Assembly: GCA_902555465.1 (NCBI GenBank)
Contig: CACDSN010000001.1
Span: forward strand, 36,163 to 100,162
From: an uncultured Pelagibacteraceae bacterium
GTDB taxonomy: Bacteria > Pseudomonadota > Alphaproteobacteria > Pelagibacterales > Pelagibacteraceae
Direction of reading: 5' to 3'
DNA length: 64,000 nucleotides
Shown: positions 46,901 to 54,888 of the stretch, in pieces
Position numbering within the stretch: position 1 is the first letter of the stretch
Layout of the letters: the number at the start of each line of letters is the position of its first letter
The notes under the pieces: model-generated
Told to the model about the DNA's origin: nothing
Seen by the model: only the letters and a program-made list of their open reading frames with translations
Databases searched by the model: none
Translations under genes and position numbers: made by a program

Positions 46901-47147
46901 ATTTAAACAAAAACTTAGACAGAGAAGAAAAGAAGGTCTCCTTATAATTTATCCGTGGAGCACAAAATTTAAAGAGCAATTTAATCCAGAAAAAGATGTT
47001 TATATTGGTTGGCAAATTATAACTCCTCCTAGCAGAAATGAGGATGATGATGATAAACTAATCTACAATGTTGCAATGAATCAAGCTGCTAGAGAACATA
47101 GAGAAGCTGAGTATAAGGAATTTTTTAATCCAGATCTTTTCTCATAA
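43926..47147 (+). CDS. Z1-domain superfamily II helicase-like ATPase
   Basis: The 1073-residue protein is the largest in the island. Walker A is VGDVQSGKTSHYNG (residues 151-164), Walker B LLVIDDECDSASID near 310, motif III-like YIGYTATPLANAF near 360, and the RecA2 motifs GGAAISRGITLEGLTVSYF and LIQMGRWFGYR near 650-690. These are hallmarks of Z1, the endonuclease-associated helicase-like family. It is expected to translocate on or remodel DNA for the nuclease next door. Genes flank it within 10 bases on both sides. Confidence 0.93.
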   Translation: MSEELNNQKQLLNAYKLTFASKKGFSNPSSWYPRTAKEIDNLLKSFIKDFSDAKKFEKELKDFLETSYAQVIENDVTLIAKKRDHIPWLDDKRKVWKNANSTNSQFAWYKSKSGFKLGNAFDDLDDSTDEILSLLEDPTRHGKWMTRGMIVGDVQSGKTSHYNGLINKAVDTGYKLIIVLSGSYNALRAQTQKRIEDNTIKTTQPGQLNKVFFATSKPDYIYKEGLRIIQAENDFSASTAKQISMTNLDPTILVVKKHVSVLANILMWLNKQDGMEKTEKEWEWKESKWKNDTHRQLLPKHQLACDQPLLVIDDECDSASIDISPRKTKGTQDEWDEEKQEEFKKIDPSKTNQLIRRILMCFKRSTYIGYTATPLANAFINYSSYKHDEGLDIFPKDFIRLLKRYEDHIGPEDVFGIAEKNYDPDEEVVSLSENIDKNEFPQVKWVYDYRNDHDDPIFKKEDGTIDEEARDKKYREEAKDGDEIKGWLPLYHKNGAQCLYKEEDIIPPSLREAINTFLINIAVRYLRKKVNNHNSMLIHVSRFKNVQGNVFNQVKKYLDQLKKNVQYGQDKKIKEIIKNEFDNIWNHDIQKNINLTKFPESKKFKFDSIWNKILEVITSENNPLDIVQINSQSDDILDYDRHKNGWNVIVIGGAAISRGITLEGLTVSYFTRVAKLPTSDTLIQMGRWFGYRKGYEDLWRVYVPKVLHILFRQFSFTMEKAREKFQDLSEQNRSPADYAIEVPCFPGWNLVSKTKARDIKIIPEPYSSFTATSRTPVMYYKDEKRIENIELTKSLINSLPSKFETEIEINKKLKEGKIWNPIPFDDEKIDNTLPIEEIREKVFKKGYDQVKLRKAYLWRNVDVNKIIKYFGNYKCPPTQEWTCKIIAAQIKALNEFKKISNWNIGIFSINQGPKYSNLKFEKNNIEVALQQRSIKTPYSNFFSIKTLSDPNAEFADVDAEEYNKGIEGWLNLYKKTGKCVIKRRKINFLPAQFKQKLRQRRKEGLLIIYPWSTKFKEQFNPEKDVYIGWQIITPPSRNEDDDDKLIYNVAMNQAAREHREAEYKEFFNPDLFS

Positions 47148-47152
47148 AATTT

Positions 47153-48142
47153 ATGAACAATGCAGAATTTCAAAAAAAATTAAGTGATGCATGGCTTGAA
47201 TTAACCAAAAAAAGACAAAAAGATAAAAAATTTGAGGGGGAACAGGCCGGTATAAAAGCTTACGATATCTATTGGCTAACTCTTAATCAAAATAATCTTC
47301 CTGGAATAATTATAAATTTAAAAGAAGGACATAGTTTTAACTTTTCAAAATTCCCCAAAGGTAAAGGATGGAATTTCATTAATAGTGGAAATAAAATTAC
47401 CATGAACGTTAATGAGGAAAAATATAAAGATTTTTTTATTAAATTGACAAATCTTATTCTTGCAAAAATATATTTAGAAAATCTTATTGGAGAAAAAAGT
47501 GTTAAATGTTTTTTGGAAAATTTGTTCTCTGCTAAAGATTTTTTTGAAGAGGATAACGTACCAAGAAAACTTACAAAAGAATCTCAGATAGGTTTATATG
47601 GTGAGATTTATGTTTTAAGTAAAATTCTTGTAAAAAAACTGGCAAATGAAATAGCAATTTCTGCATGGACTGGTCCTTCAAAAAAACATGATTTCACAAC
47701 AGAAAATAAATTGATCGAAGTTAAAACAACTGTGACCAACACAAAAAAAATTAATACATCAAGCACTAATCAAATAGCACCTGTTTTTGATAAAAAACTG
47801 GAACTTGTATTTTTACAAATGAAGAAATCAAATACAGGACTATCACTTAATGAAATAATAGATGAGTACACAAATAAGTTAAAAAGTGAATCTGAATTGT
47901 TGTATAATGATTTTTTATTAAAATTAATACAATGCAACTACTTAGATATGCATCGAGAAGAATATAAAGAAAAATATTTAATAGATAAAAATAATTTTTA
48001 TGAAATTAGAGAAAATTTTCCTTATATTAAAAGAGTAGAAACTCCAGTTGAAATATCTGATCTTTCTATAACATATAAGATTGATCTTGATAAATGTGAA
48101 GAATTCAGAATAAATGAGGACAATTTATTGGAAAAACTATGA
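47153..48142 (+). CDS. DUF4420 PD-(D/E)XK endonuclease
   Basis: The 329-residue protein has a PD-(D/E)XK core: an N-terminal Glu in IGLYGEIYVLSKIL near residue 147, the Asp in KKHDFTTENK near 181 and the IEVKTTV active site near 190. The pattern matches DUF4420, the nuclease-fold partner of Z1 and MORC-like ATPases. It is the likely cutting subunit. The stop overlaps the AIPR start (ATGA). Confidence 0.88.
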   Translation: MNNAEFQKKLSDAWLELTKKRQKDKKFEGEQAGIKAYDIYWLTLNQNNLPGIIINLKEGHSFNFSKFPKGKGWNFINSGNKITMNVNEEKYKDFFIKLTNLILAKIYLENLIGEKSVKCFLENLFSAKDFFEEDNVPRKLTKESQIGLYGEIYVLSKILVKKLANEIAISAWTGPSKKHDFTTENKLIEVKTTVTNTKKINTSSTNQIAPVFDKKLELVFLQMKKSNTGLSLNEIIDEYTNKLKSESELLYNDFLLKLIQCNYLDMHREEYKEKYLIDKNNFYEIRENFPYIKRVETPVEISDLSITYKIDLDKCEEFRINEDNLLEKL

Positions 48143-50187
48143 AGTCTGATTTTAAACAATCAATTAAAGATGCTTATTTAAAAAGTTTTTTTTTAAGAAC
48201 AAAAAATGAAATTGAGGATAGTGATGATCAAGCTAATTCTGTGCTTACAAAAATTTATACTGATATTTTATATGATAATGGAACTATTTCAGACTATGAA
48301 CTTTTATATTTTGAAAAGGAAATATCTAGAAATTCAAATATTAAAATAAATGGATATTCGTTTAGTGAAGAGGACTTAAGATTAGATTTATTTATAACCC
48401 ACTATGATCCATCTGAAAAAATTCAAGAGATAAAGTATAATAGTGTTCTTGAATTAATTGAGAATGCAAAAAACTTTTATTTACAATCAGCTAAAAAACT
48501 TTACGAAAAAATTAATAAAAAAGAAGATGCTTATGATATTTCAAAAATTATATATAAAAATGTTAATGAGATTTCTACAGTTAGAATATTTGTTTTGACA
48601 AATTGTAAATGTGAAAAAACACCTCCAATGGAACGAGTTGGGAGAATTGAATTTCAAAACTATCTCTTAGATTTAGGAAGAATATATAGCTCAAGTCTTG
48701 GAGGCCCAGACTCAACTAATATCAGAATAGATTTTACTAAATTTAAGGAAAAAGTTAGGTGTATGTTGGCACACAAAACCCCTGATAAAATTAGTAGTTA
48801 TATGGCTTTTATTCCAGGTGATGTTTTATTTAATATTTACAGATTATTTGGACAAAGGTTACTCAATCTAAATGTAAGATCTTTTTTACAACTAGGAACT
48901 AAAATAAACAAAGGTATCAAAGAAACATTGATAAATGAACCTGAACGTTTTTTTTCATATAATAATGGAATTGTAGTGGTGGTTGATAGTATTGAGGTTG
49001 GTCAAGATAAAGAGGGTCCATTTTTAAAATCAGCTAGTGGATTTCAAATAGTAAATGGAGGCCAAACAACAGCTACACTTTTTAGAACCAAGAAACAAAA
49101 TAGTAGAGTAAATTTTTCAAATGTTGTTGTACCTGCGAAAATTACATTAGTAAAAAAAGAAATTTTAAGCCAGGTAGTTCCAAAAATTTCAGAGTATGCC
49201 AATACTCAGAATGTTGTTAAAAAGGCAGATTTTTCATCAAGCCATCCTTTTCATTTAAGTATTAAAAATCTTTCAAATAAAATTAGAACCTCAGAAGGTC
49301 ATCAATGGTTTTATGAAAGAATGCGTGGAGAATATCAAATGCAAAAAATGAAACAAAAGGATCTTGGTAAAAATAAAAAATCAAAATATCTAGAGGTTTC
49401 CCCATCCAATATGAAGTTTACAAAAGAAGATCTGGCAAAATTTATAAATTGTTGGCACTACTTAGACCCACATGTTGCATGTACAGGTGCTCAAAAAAGC
49501 TTTGTTACTTTTATGAATTCACTTAATGATAAAAAGTTTCATGAAAAACTTGATGATGATTTCTTTCGAAAATATTGTTCAGTTTCAATTCTTTTTAATA
49601 AAACAACAAAAATTATTAAAGACAATAATGATATAAGCGGTTATAGATCTCAATTATTAAATTACACTATTTCATTACTATCTTACCATACAAGTAGAAA
49701 AATAAACTTTGATATTATTTGGGCTGATCAAAATATATCCTCACAACTTCAAGAAATAATTAAATCTTGGAGTTTTAAAATTTATGAAATAATTCAGAAA
49801 ACAGCCAAAGGAAGGAATATTTCTGAGTGGTGTAAAAAAGAAGAATGCTGGGAAGATATAATGGATAGATCTTTTACTTTTACAAATACTCCACCAGAGT
49901 TTACAAATTTAAAAAAAGTTGCTGGAAAGCCAATTAGAGTAGCTAAAGAAATTTTCTCACCTGAAGATATGGACAATATTAAAAAATGCAAGAGTTTAAG
50001 TACAAGAGATTGGGAAAAAATGATTGCATGGGCACAAGAGTCAGATGAATTTCATTATGTTCAATTACAAATAGCAACTAGTCTTTGGATGCAATCACTT
50101 TCTAATTGGAAAAGGCAACCTTCTCCCAAACAAGCTAAAAGCGCCTTAAAAATAATTGAAAAAGCTGAAGAAGCAGAAATAATTTAA
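48139..50187 (+). CDS. AIPR family phage-resistance protein
   Basis: The 682-residue protein contains the AIPR (abortive infection phage resistance) core: FFSYNNGIVVVVDSIEV, ASGFQIVNGGQTTATLF near residue 304 and SEYANTQNVVKKADFSSSHPF. The family is named from Lactococcus abortive-infection proteins and recurs in MORC/Z1/DUF4420 operons. Its biochemistry is unclear; DNA or RNA recognition has been proposed. It ends the operon. Its stop is directly next to the stop of the convergent methyltransferase, with no spacer. Confidence 0.9.
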   Translation: MKSDFKQSIKDAYLKSFFLRTKNEIEDSDDQANSVLTKIYTDILYDNGTISDYELLYFEKEISRNSNIKINGYSFSEEDLRLDLFITHYDPSEKIQEIKYNSVLELIENAKNFYLQSAKKLYEKINKKEDAYDISKIIYKNVNEISTVRIFVLTNCKCEKTPPMERVGRIEFQNYLLDLGRIYSSSLGGPDSTNIRIDFTKFKEKVRCMLAHKTPDKISSYMAFIPGDVLFNIYRLFGQRLLNLNVRSFLQLGTKINKGIKETLINEPERFFSYNNGIVVVVDSIEVGQDKEGPFLKSASGFQIVNGGQTTATLFRTKKQNSRVNFSNVVVPAKITLVKKEILSQVVPKISEYANTQNVVKKADFSSSHPFHLSIKNLSNKIRTSEGHQWFYERMRGEYQMQKMKQKDLGKNKKSKYLEVSPSNMKFTKEDLAKFINCWHYLDPHVACTGAQKSFVTFMNSLNDKKFHEKLDDDFFRKYCSVSILFNKTTKIIKDNNDISGYRSQLLNYTISLLSYHTSRKINFDIIWADQNISSQLQEIIKSWSFKIYEIIQKTAKGRNISEWCKKEECWEDIMDRSFTFTNTPPEFTNLKKVAGKPIRVAKEIFSPEDMDNIKKCKSLSTRDWEKMIAWAQESDEFHYVQLQIATSLWMQSLSNWKRQPSPKQAKSALKIIEKAEEAEII

Positions 50188-51207
50188 TTAACTAGCTTTT
50201 TTATTATTTATATATTTATTTTCATCTAATAAAAGATAGCTAACTATTTTATAACAAATTTTTTCTACAACATTAATTGGAACTGCATTACCTGCTTGTT
50301 GATATGCATATGTTTTTTTAACAGGTATTTTAAATTTTTCTGGAAAGCCTTGTAGTCTGAAAGCCTCTCTTGGTGAGAGCATTCTTGGATTTTTATTTTC
50401 ACCCCTATATATCAAACATTCCCCTCCATCTTTTCCATATCTTGAAGATATTGTCCTTGTAAATTTATCACTTGGATACGTCATTTTATATCCAAAACCT
50501 TTGCCCGCTTTTTCATTTCTTAATTTTCTCTTTTTATGACTTTTCCAAAGAAGATCAGAAATTACATATTCTTTATTTGGATATAAATCTAAAAAATCTT
50601 CGACTTTTGTTTTCTTATATGTTGGTTTTGGATAAACAAATTCACTATTTTTATTTAAAAATCCTACAATAAAAATTCTTGTTCTTTTTTGTGCCAAACC
50701 AAAGTCTTTTGCATCTAAAACTTCAGGTTCAGGTACATAATAATTTTTTCTAAGTAACTTAAGAATTAATTTTAAAGCATTTCCATTATCATAGTTTTTT
50801 AAATGCTGAACATTTTCTAAAAGAAAAGCTTTAGGTTTTTTTTTATTAAGTATTTCCAATATATTAAAAAATAAGTTTCCCTGGTCTTTGTCTTTAAAAC
50901 CATGACTTCTTTTAAGGAAATTTCTATTTGAAATTCCCGCTTTCGAAAAAGGCTGACAAGGAAATCCTGCAAGCAGAATATCATGATCAGGTATTTTTTT
51001 ATTTATTTCATTTATTTTCACAGTTTTTATATCTTCTAATAAAGGTGTATTGGGGAAATTAGCATTATAAGTCTTTTGACAATAAGAGTTTAAATCTGAA
51101 TACAACTTACACTCATCAATAAGTCCTAATTTTTTAATTGCTTTATTTAGCGCAATTCTCATTCCACCAACTCCAGCAAAAAGATCGACAGAGGTAATTT
51201 TTTTCAT
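50188..51207 (-). CDS. DNA cytosine-5 methyltransferase
   Basis: The 339-residue protein has the C5-methylase motifs in order: I (VDLFAGVGGMRIAL), IV with the catalytic Cys (AGFPCQPFSKAG), VI (LLENVQHL), VIII (AQKRTRIFIVG), IX (LSPREAFRLQGFP) and X (YQQAGNAVPINV). The target domain is short, so the site is probably 4 to 6 bases. I chose the ATG at 51207, just before motif I; ATGs at 51225, 51234 and 51267 would add up to 20 residues. It is the likely protective enzyme of the MORC/Z1/DUF4420/AIPR system, although transcribed against it. Confidence 0.93.
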   Translation of the reverse strand: MKKITSVDLFAGVGGMRIALNKAIKKLGLIDECKLYSDLNSYCQKTYNANFPNTPLLEDIKTVKINEINKKIPDHDILLAGFPCQPFSKAGISNRNFLKRSHGFKDKDQGNLFFNILEILNKKKPKAFLLENVQHLKNYDNGNALKLILKLLRKNYYVPEPEVLDAKDFGLAQKRTRIFIVGFLNKNSEFVYPKPTYKKTKVEDFLDLYPNKEYVISDLLWKSHKKRKLRNEKAGKGFGYKMTYPSDKFTRTISSRYGKDGGECLIYRGENKNPRMLSPREAFRLQGFPEKFKIPVKKTYAYQQAGNAVPINVVEKICYKIVSYLLLDENKYINNKKAS

Positions 51208-51290
51208 ATTTGATTCTTTTTTCATTATATTCATTTTCAGAACAAATTTCAGTCTTAATAAAAACATTTTGATTTGCTTTAATCAATTTT

Positions 51291-51596
51291 ATGAAAAATT
51301 CAGAAATTCATGAAATTTCAAATATTATATCAAAAGAATTAAGGTTATTTTCGGATCCGGTAAGATTATTAGTTCCTAAATTACTTATACATGCAAAGAA
51401 TCGTAGAAATTTTTTTATTTTATTTGAGTTATCTAAGTTTCAATCTACAAGAAATCTAATTCTTAAAATCATTAAGAAAGATCAAAATGTTACAAAAAAG
51501 CTTGAGGAGCTAATAAAAAAAAGGGCCAACAAAGCTCTTGAAAAAAAGATTTATTTTACAATAAAAAAACTTAGAGAAAATAAAACACTAAATTGA
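51291..51596 (+). CDS. Hypothetical helical protein
   Basis: The 101-residue product is highly basic and predicted helical (EIHEISNIISKELRLFSDP, then repeated Lys-rich helices). I recognise no family. It is divergent from the methyltransferase across an 83-base gap and overlaps the next small gene (TGATG). A small DNA-binding or control protein of the restriction system is possible but not shown. Confidence 0.55.
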   Translation: MKNSEIHEISNIISKELRLFSDPVRLLVPKLLIHAKNRRNFFILFELSKFQSTRNLILKIIKKDQNVTKKLEELIKKRANKALEKKIYFTIKKLRENKTLN

Positions 51597-51787
51597 TGAT
51601 AGATTATATTTTTTATTTATGTGTTGATATTCTTATCTGGTTAGCAAAAATAACGGGAACATCTTACGAATTTATAAATATTTTAATATTTGTGATCGGA
51701 TACCCATTATTTATTATTTTTTTAATAACAATTATATATTGGCAATACAAAAAAATTAAAAAACTAAACAAAGAATTTAATATATGA
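51596..51787 (+). CDS. Small membrane protein
   Basis: The roughly 63-residue product has two hydrophobic helices (about 2-17 and 24-44) and a Lys-rich C-terminus, so it is probably an inner-membrane protein with both ends inside. I recognise no family. I chose the ATG at 51596 overlapping the previous stop; an in-frame TTG lies one codon upstream. Its stop overlaps the next ATG (ATATGA). Confidence 0.55.
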   Translation: MIDYIFYLCVDILIWLAKITGTSYEFINILIFVIGYPLFIIFLITIIYWQYKKIKKLNKEFNI

Positions 51788-52368
51788 AACGCATAATTTT
51801 TTTCATTTTCCTTCATTTAATTATATTTTTAACATTAATTACTTCTTATACTTATGCTGAAGAAAAAGTTTTTACTTGCAAACCAGTTTTTGCAAGCATT
51901 CAATTAAAGAATGGAGAATATTATTCCGAGTCAACTGACGACGAAAGTACTCCTTTTATTGATTCATTGCCTATAACACGGTTTCTGATTGATGATGATG
52001 ATGTATTCTACAAAAATAATGAAAATAGAAAATTTGAACAACTTATTTCTACTGAGCATATTTCTAATTTAAATTTAGAAAGTGAAGAAGCAAATGTTTT
52101 TAAAAAAATATGGGATGTTTTTTTAGAATGGGACCAAATATTAAATCTTAAACATTTTAAAACTTTTATTTATCCTTACAAATCATTTAGAGAAAATGGC
52201 GATTATGATCTTTCTATGAAACGTGTAAGCATACATAAAGAAAATTATAAAACATCTGAAATAACTGTTCCTATTTCAGATGATAGGCCATCTTATTTTG
52301 TTGAAAGATCCTGTGATGGTGTAATTCAATATTTTTTTGAAAAAAAACACAATAGAAAACTATCTTAA
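51784..52368 (+). CDS. Secreted or periplasmic hypothetical protein
   Basis: The 194-residue product has a clear signal peptide (MKR, hydrophobic core to about residue 22, cleavage likely after SYTYA), then an acidic mature domain with two cysteines (FTCKP and RSCDG) that could form a disulfide. I recognise no family. It is coupled to the small membrane protein gene. The pair is an envelope cassette unrelated in appearance to the restriction genes. Confidence 0.6.
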   Translation: MKRIIFFIFLHLIIFLTLITSYTYAEEKVFTCKPVFASIQLKNGEYYSESTDDESTPFIDSLPITRFLIDDDDVFYKNNENRKFEQLISTEHISNLNLESEEANVFKKIWDVFLEWDQILNLKHFKTFIYPYKSFRENGDYDLSMKRVSIHKENYKTSEITVPISDDRPSYFVERSCDGVIQYFFEKKHNRKLS

Positions 52369-52431
52369 AGTATATACCTGTTCTTAAAAAAGAAATGCAA
52401 CTCTCCTAGTAGGATGGTATATTAGTAATCA

Positions 52432-52635
52432 ATGAAAAAGAAGACAAAGACTGAGCCTACTTTAAAATCAATGACTGCGCTTTATAAAAAACGTGGATTT
52501 AAAAGACCAGCTGCCCATGCAAAACAATATATGCTTGGTTACACTGCTGCAAAAAAAGGAAGCATAGATTCAAAAACTACAAAAAAATGGTCTAATAGGG
52601 ATAAATACGGCAGAGTAAAAAAGTCAAAAAAATAA
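52432..52635 (+). CDS. Small basic hypothetical protein
   Basis: The 67-residue product is strongly basic, with a central motif FKRPAAHAKQYMLGYTAAKKG and a Lys/Ser-rich tail. I recognise no family, but the pattern suggests nucleic-acid binding. It has its own 63-base upstream gap, which holds a short TCCTA/TAGGA palindrome near 52398-52408. The next gene follows 13 bases later on the same strand. Confidence 0.5.
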   Translation: MKKKTKTEPTLKSMTALYKKRGFKRPAAHAKQYMLGYTAAKKGSIDSKTTKKWSNRDKYGRVKKSKK

Positions 52636-52648
52636 AAATTTTAATTTT

Positions 52649-53167
52649 ATGAAAGATAAACATTTATACCAGAGAAGAACCGATGGTGATTATAAAGGCT
52701 ATACAGAAGAAAGTTTTTATTTTAATTCAACTGAAAACCTTTGGTGTTGGAAACAAACTTCAACAGGAAACATCTATAAAGCAAAAACTATAGAAAAGTT
52801 AAGAGAATTAAAATCAAAACATAAAGTTGGTTCTGGCAACTACGAACATGAAAAAGATACTTCATTACCTGAAGGGTTTATTGGTACAGATGAGTTTGTC
52901 AAACTTGTCAAAATTGAGAGTATGAGTAGAGAATATATTGGTAGATTGTTAAAAAGAGCCTCAACATCATCAGAAGGTTATGATAAAAGAGGTTTGGATA
53001 GAAGAAAAAGAGGAATTAAATTTGTAAATTGCCTTAAAAAATCTGGAATAGAGTACGATAAAATTCTTCATAAAAGCAAATATTTTAAAAGAAAAGTTTG
53101 GATATTTAAAAAGGTTAATGAGGAAAAAATAAAAAAGTTTAAAGAATTTTGGCTTAATAAAGAATAA
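52649..53167 (+). CDS. Hypothetical protein
   Basis: The 172-residue product begins with an aromatic region (LWCWKQTSTGNIYKAKTIEK) and has a second half that looks helix-turn-helix-like (TDEFVKLVKIESMSREYIGR, then GIKFVNCLKKSG). I recognise no family; DNA binding is only a guess from charge and helix pattern. It is the last gene of the accessory island, and its stop lies three bases from the convergent hisG stop. Confidence 0.5.
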   Translation: MKDKHLYQRRTDGDYKGYTEESFYFNSTENLWCWKQTSTGNIYKAKTIEKLRELKSKHKVGSGNYEHEKDTSLPEGFIGTDEFVKLVKIESMSREYIGRLLKRASTSSEGYDKRGLDRRKRGIKFVNCLKKSGIEYDKILHKSKYFKRKVWIFKKVNEEKIKKFKEFWLNKE

Positions 53168-53170
53168 AAG

Positions 53171-53851
53171 TTATCTAGAAAGTAATTTGATAATTTTTTT
53201 AACCTCTTTTTTATTTTGTGATTTTTTTGAAGCAAAAAGACACGCTGAAGACTTTAAAATTATTTCTAAAATTTTTAAATTATTTTGACGTAAAGTTTCA
53301 CCCGTTGAACTCAAATCTACTATAAGGTCCGATTTTCCAATTATATGTGAATTTTCTGTCGCCCCGAGAGAAGATATAAGTTCGTACTGAGTAATACCTT
53401 TTTCGTTAAACCACTCTCTACTTAAGTTCTTAAATTTTGTTGCAACTCTCATAAGTCTTTTCTTTTTTTTATAAAACTCAAAAGATATTTCCTCTAAATC
53501 TGCAGAATTAACACAGTCAATCCAGGATGTGGGTACAGCCGCCACAAGATCGCTTCTTCCCCAATCAAATTCTTTTATCAAAGACACTTTAGATTGAATA
53601 CCTGGTTCACTTTCACGCCATAAATCTTTTCCACTTATCCCTATTGCACAAACATTTTTCCCTAAAGCTTCTATAATTTCAGTTGCATTCATATACATCA
53701 CTCTGACATATGGAAATCCTTTGATAAACCCAATTAAAGATCTTTCTGATTTTGAAATAATTTTTAATCCATTTTTTTTAAAGATTTTTTCTGCTTGAAA
53801 TTTGAGACGACCCTTAGATAATGTTGCAATATTTATTACTTCTTTTTTCAT
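53171..53851 (-). CDS. hisG: ATP phosphoribosyltransferase, short form
   Basis: HisG catalyses the first step of histidine synthesis. At 226 residues it is the short form, which lacks the C-terminal regulatory domain and needs HisZ. Landmarks are IATLSKGRLKFQAEKIF at the start, VCAIGISGKDLWRE, and the PRPP loop in DLIVDLSSTGETLRQNNL near residue 180. The start overlaps the hisZ stop by four bases. It is the first core gene to the right of the island. Confidence 0.93.
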   Translation of the reverse strand: MKKEVINIATLSKGRLKFQAEKIFKKNGLKIISKSERSLIGFIKGFPYVRVMYMNATEIIEALGKNVCAIGISGKDLWRESEPGIQSKVSLIKEFDWGRSDLVAAVPTSWIDCVNSADLEEISFEFYKKKKRLMRVATKFKNLSREWFNEKGITQYELISSLGATENSHIIGKSDLIVDLSSTGETLRQNNLKILEIILKSSACLFASKKSQNKKEVKKIIKLLSR

Positions 53852-54888
53852 AGCATGCTCATATCTATTGCTGCACCAACAGCATTTATATTTTTTTTAC
53901 TTCCAAGATTTTTTAATAAACCATCATAACGACCTCCTGATAGAAGCACATTTTTTTTTCCTTTTTTAGCTACTGTTATGTTGAAAACCATGCCTGAATA
54001 ATACTCAAGTGAACGATTTATGTTTGTTGAGAAATTTATTTTTATGTTTTTTAAATTTTTATTTACTGGAAAATAGTCATCACTAATAAATAAATTTAAT
54101 TTATTTTTCTTAAAGAATTTATTTAATATCTCTGGTGCTTTTGTAATTCTACAAGAAATTTTTAAATAATCTTTTATAGTATTTACATTTTTTTTATCAG
54201 TTTCTAATCTTGGTTCTTTATAATTTTTTAAATCAAAGCGTTCTAAAATATTTTTAAGTGTTCTACCTGAGTATAGAGTGTTTGGATCTTGCTTTCTAAA
54301 TTTTTCTGCTATTTTTTTGTCTTTTTCTACGGCAATAGGATTTATATCTGTATTACTAGAAAGCTTGTTTAATAATTGATTGAAGTATGCTTCTCTACAA
54401 AAATGTCTTTTGATCCTATCTTTCCATCTTGGGGCCAAAGATAATCTATCAACTAACGCATTAAATATTTCAATATTACTTATATTTAGTTCACCTTTTT
54501 TAAATTTTGATTTTTTAAAAATTTCTATAGAAGTTTGTATAATCTCTTTGTCATCTTTATATTTATTATCACCTGCAAAAATTTCGTACCCAGTTTGATT
54601 GATTACTGGAGAATTGATATTTTTATTTTGTTTACGGAATGCCTCTCCACTATAAAACCATTTAGTTTTTGTTTTAATATTATTATTTATGAACTTTACC
54701 GCACTGTTAACAGATAAATCAGGTACTAGTGACCATTCTTTTTGATTTTGGTCATAAAAAGAAAAGAGAAATTGTTTGTAGCTACCGCCCGATCTTTTAA
54801 GAACATATTTCGACTCAATGATATTGTCTAATTTAATGCTCTTAAATCTTTTTGATTTAAGGATTTTAAATAAGTTTTTTGATTTCAT
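53848..54888 (-). CDS. hisZ: ATP phosphoribosyltransferase regulatory subunit HisZ
   Basis: HisZ is a catalytically inactive histidyl-tRNA synthetase paralogue that activates short HisG and mediates histidine feedback. The 346-residue protein lacks a complete synthetase active site but keeps class II-like segments: SFYDQNQKEWSLVPDLSVNS, KWFYSGEAFRKQ, and a late LLSGGRYDGLLKNLG matching the HisA-like GGRYD motif. No anticodon-binding domain follows. It overlaps hisS by 23 bases and hisG by four. Confidence 0.9.
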   Translation of the reverse strand: MKSKNLFKILKSKRFKSIKLDNIIESKYVLKRSGGSYKQFLFSFYDQNQKEWSLVPDLSVNSAVKFINNNIKTKTKWFYSGEAFRKQNKNINSPVINQTGYEIFAGDNKYKDDKEIIQTSIEIFKKSKFKKGELNISNIEIFNALVDRLSLAPRWKDRIKRHFCREAYFNQLLNKLSSNTDINPIAVEKDKKIAEKFRKQDPNTLYSGRTLKNILERFDLKNYKEPRLETDKKNVNTIKDYLKISCRITKAPEILNKFFKKNKLNLFISDDYFPVNKNLKNIKINFSTNINRSLEYYSGMVFNITVAKKGKKNVLLSGGRYDGLLKNLGSKKNINAVGAAIDMSML

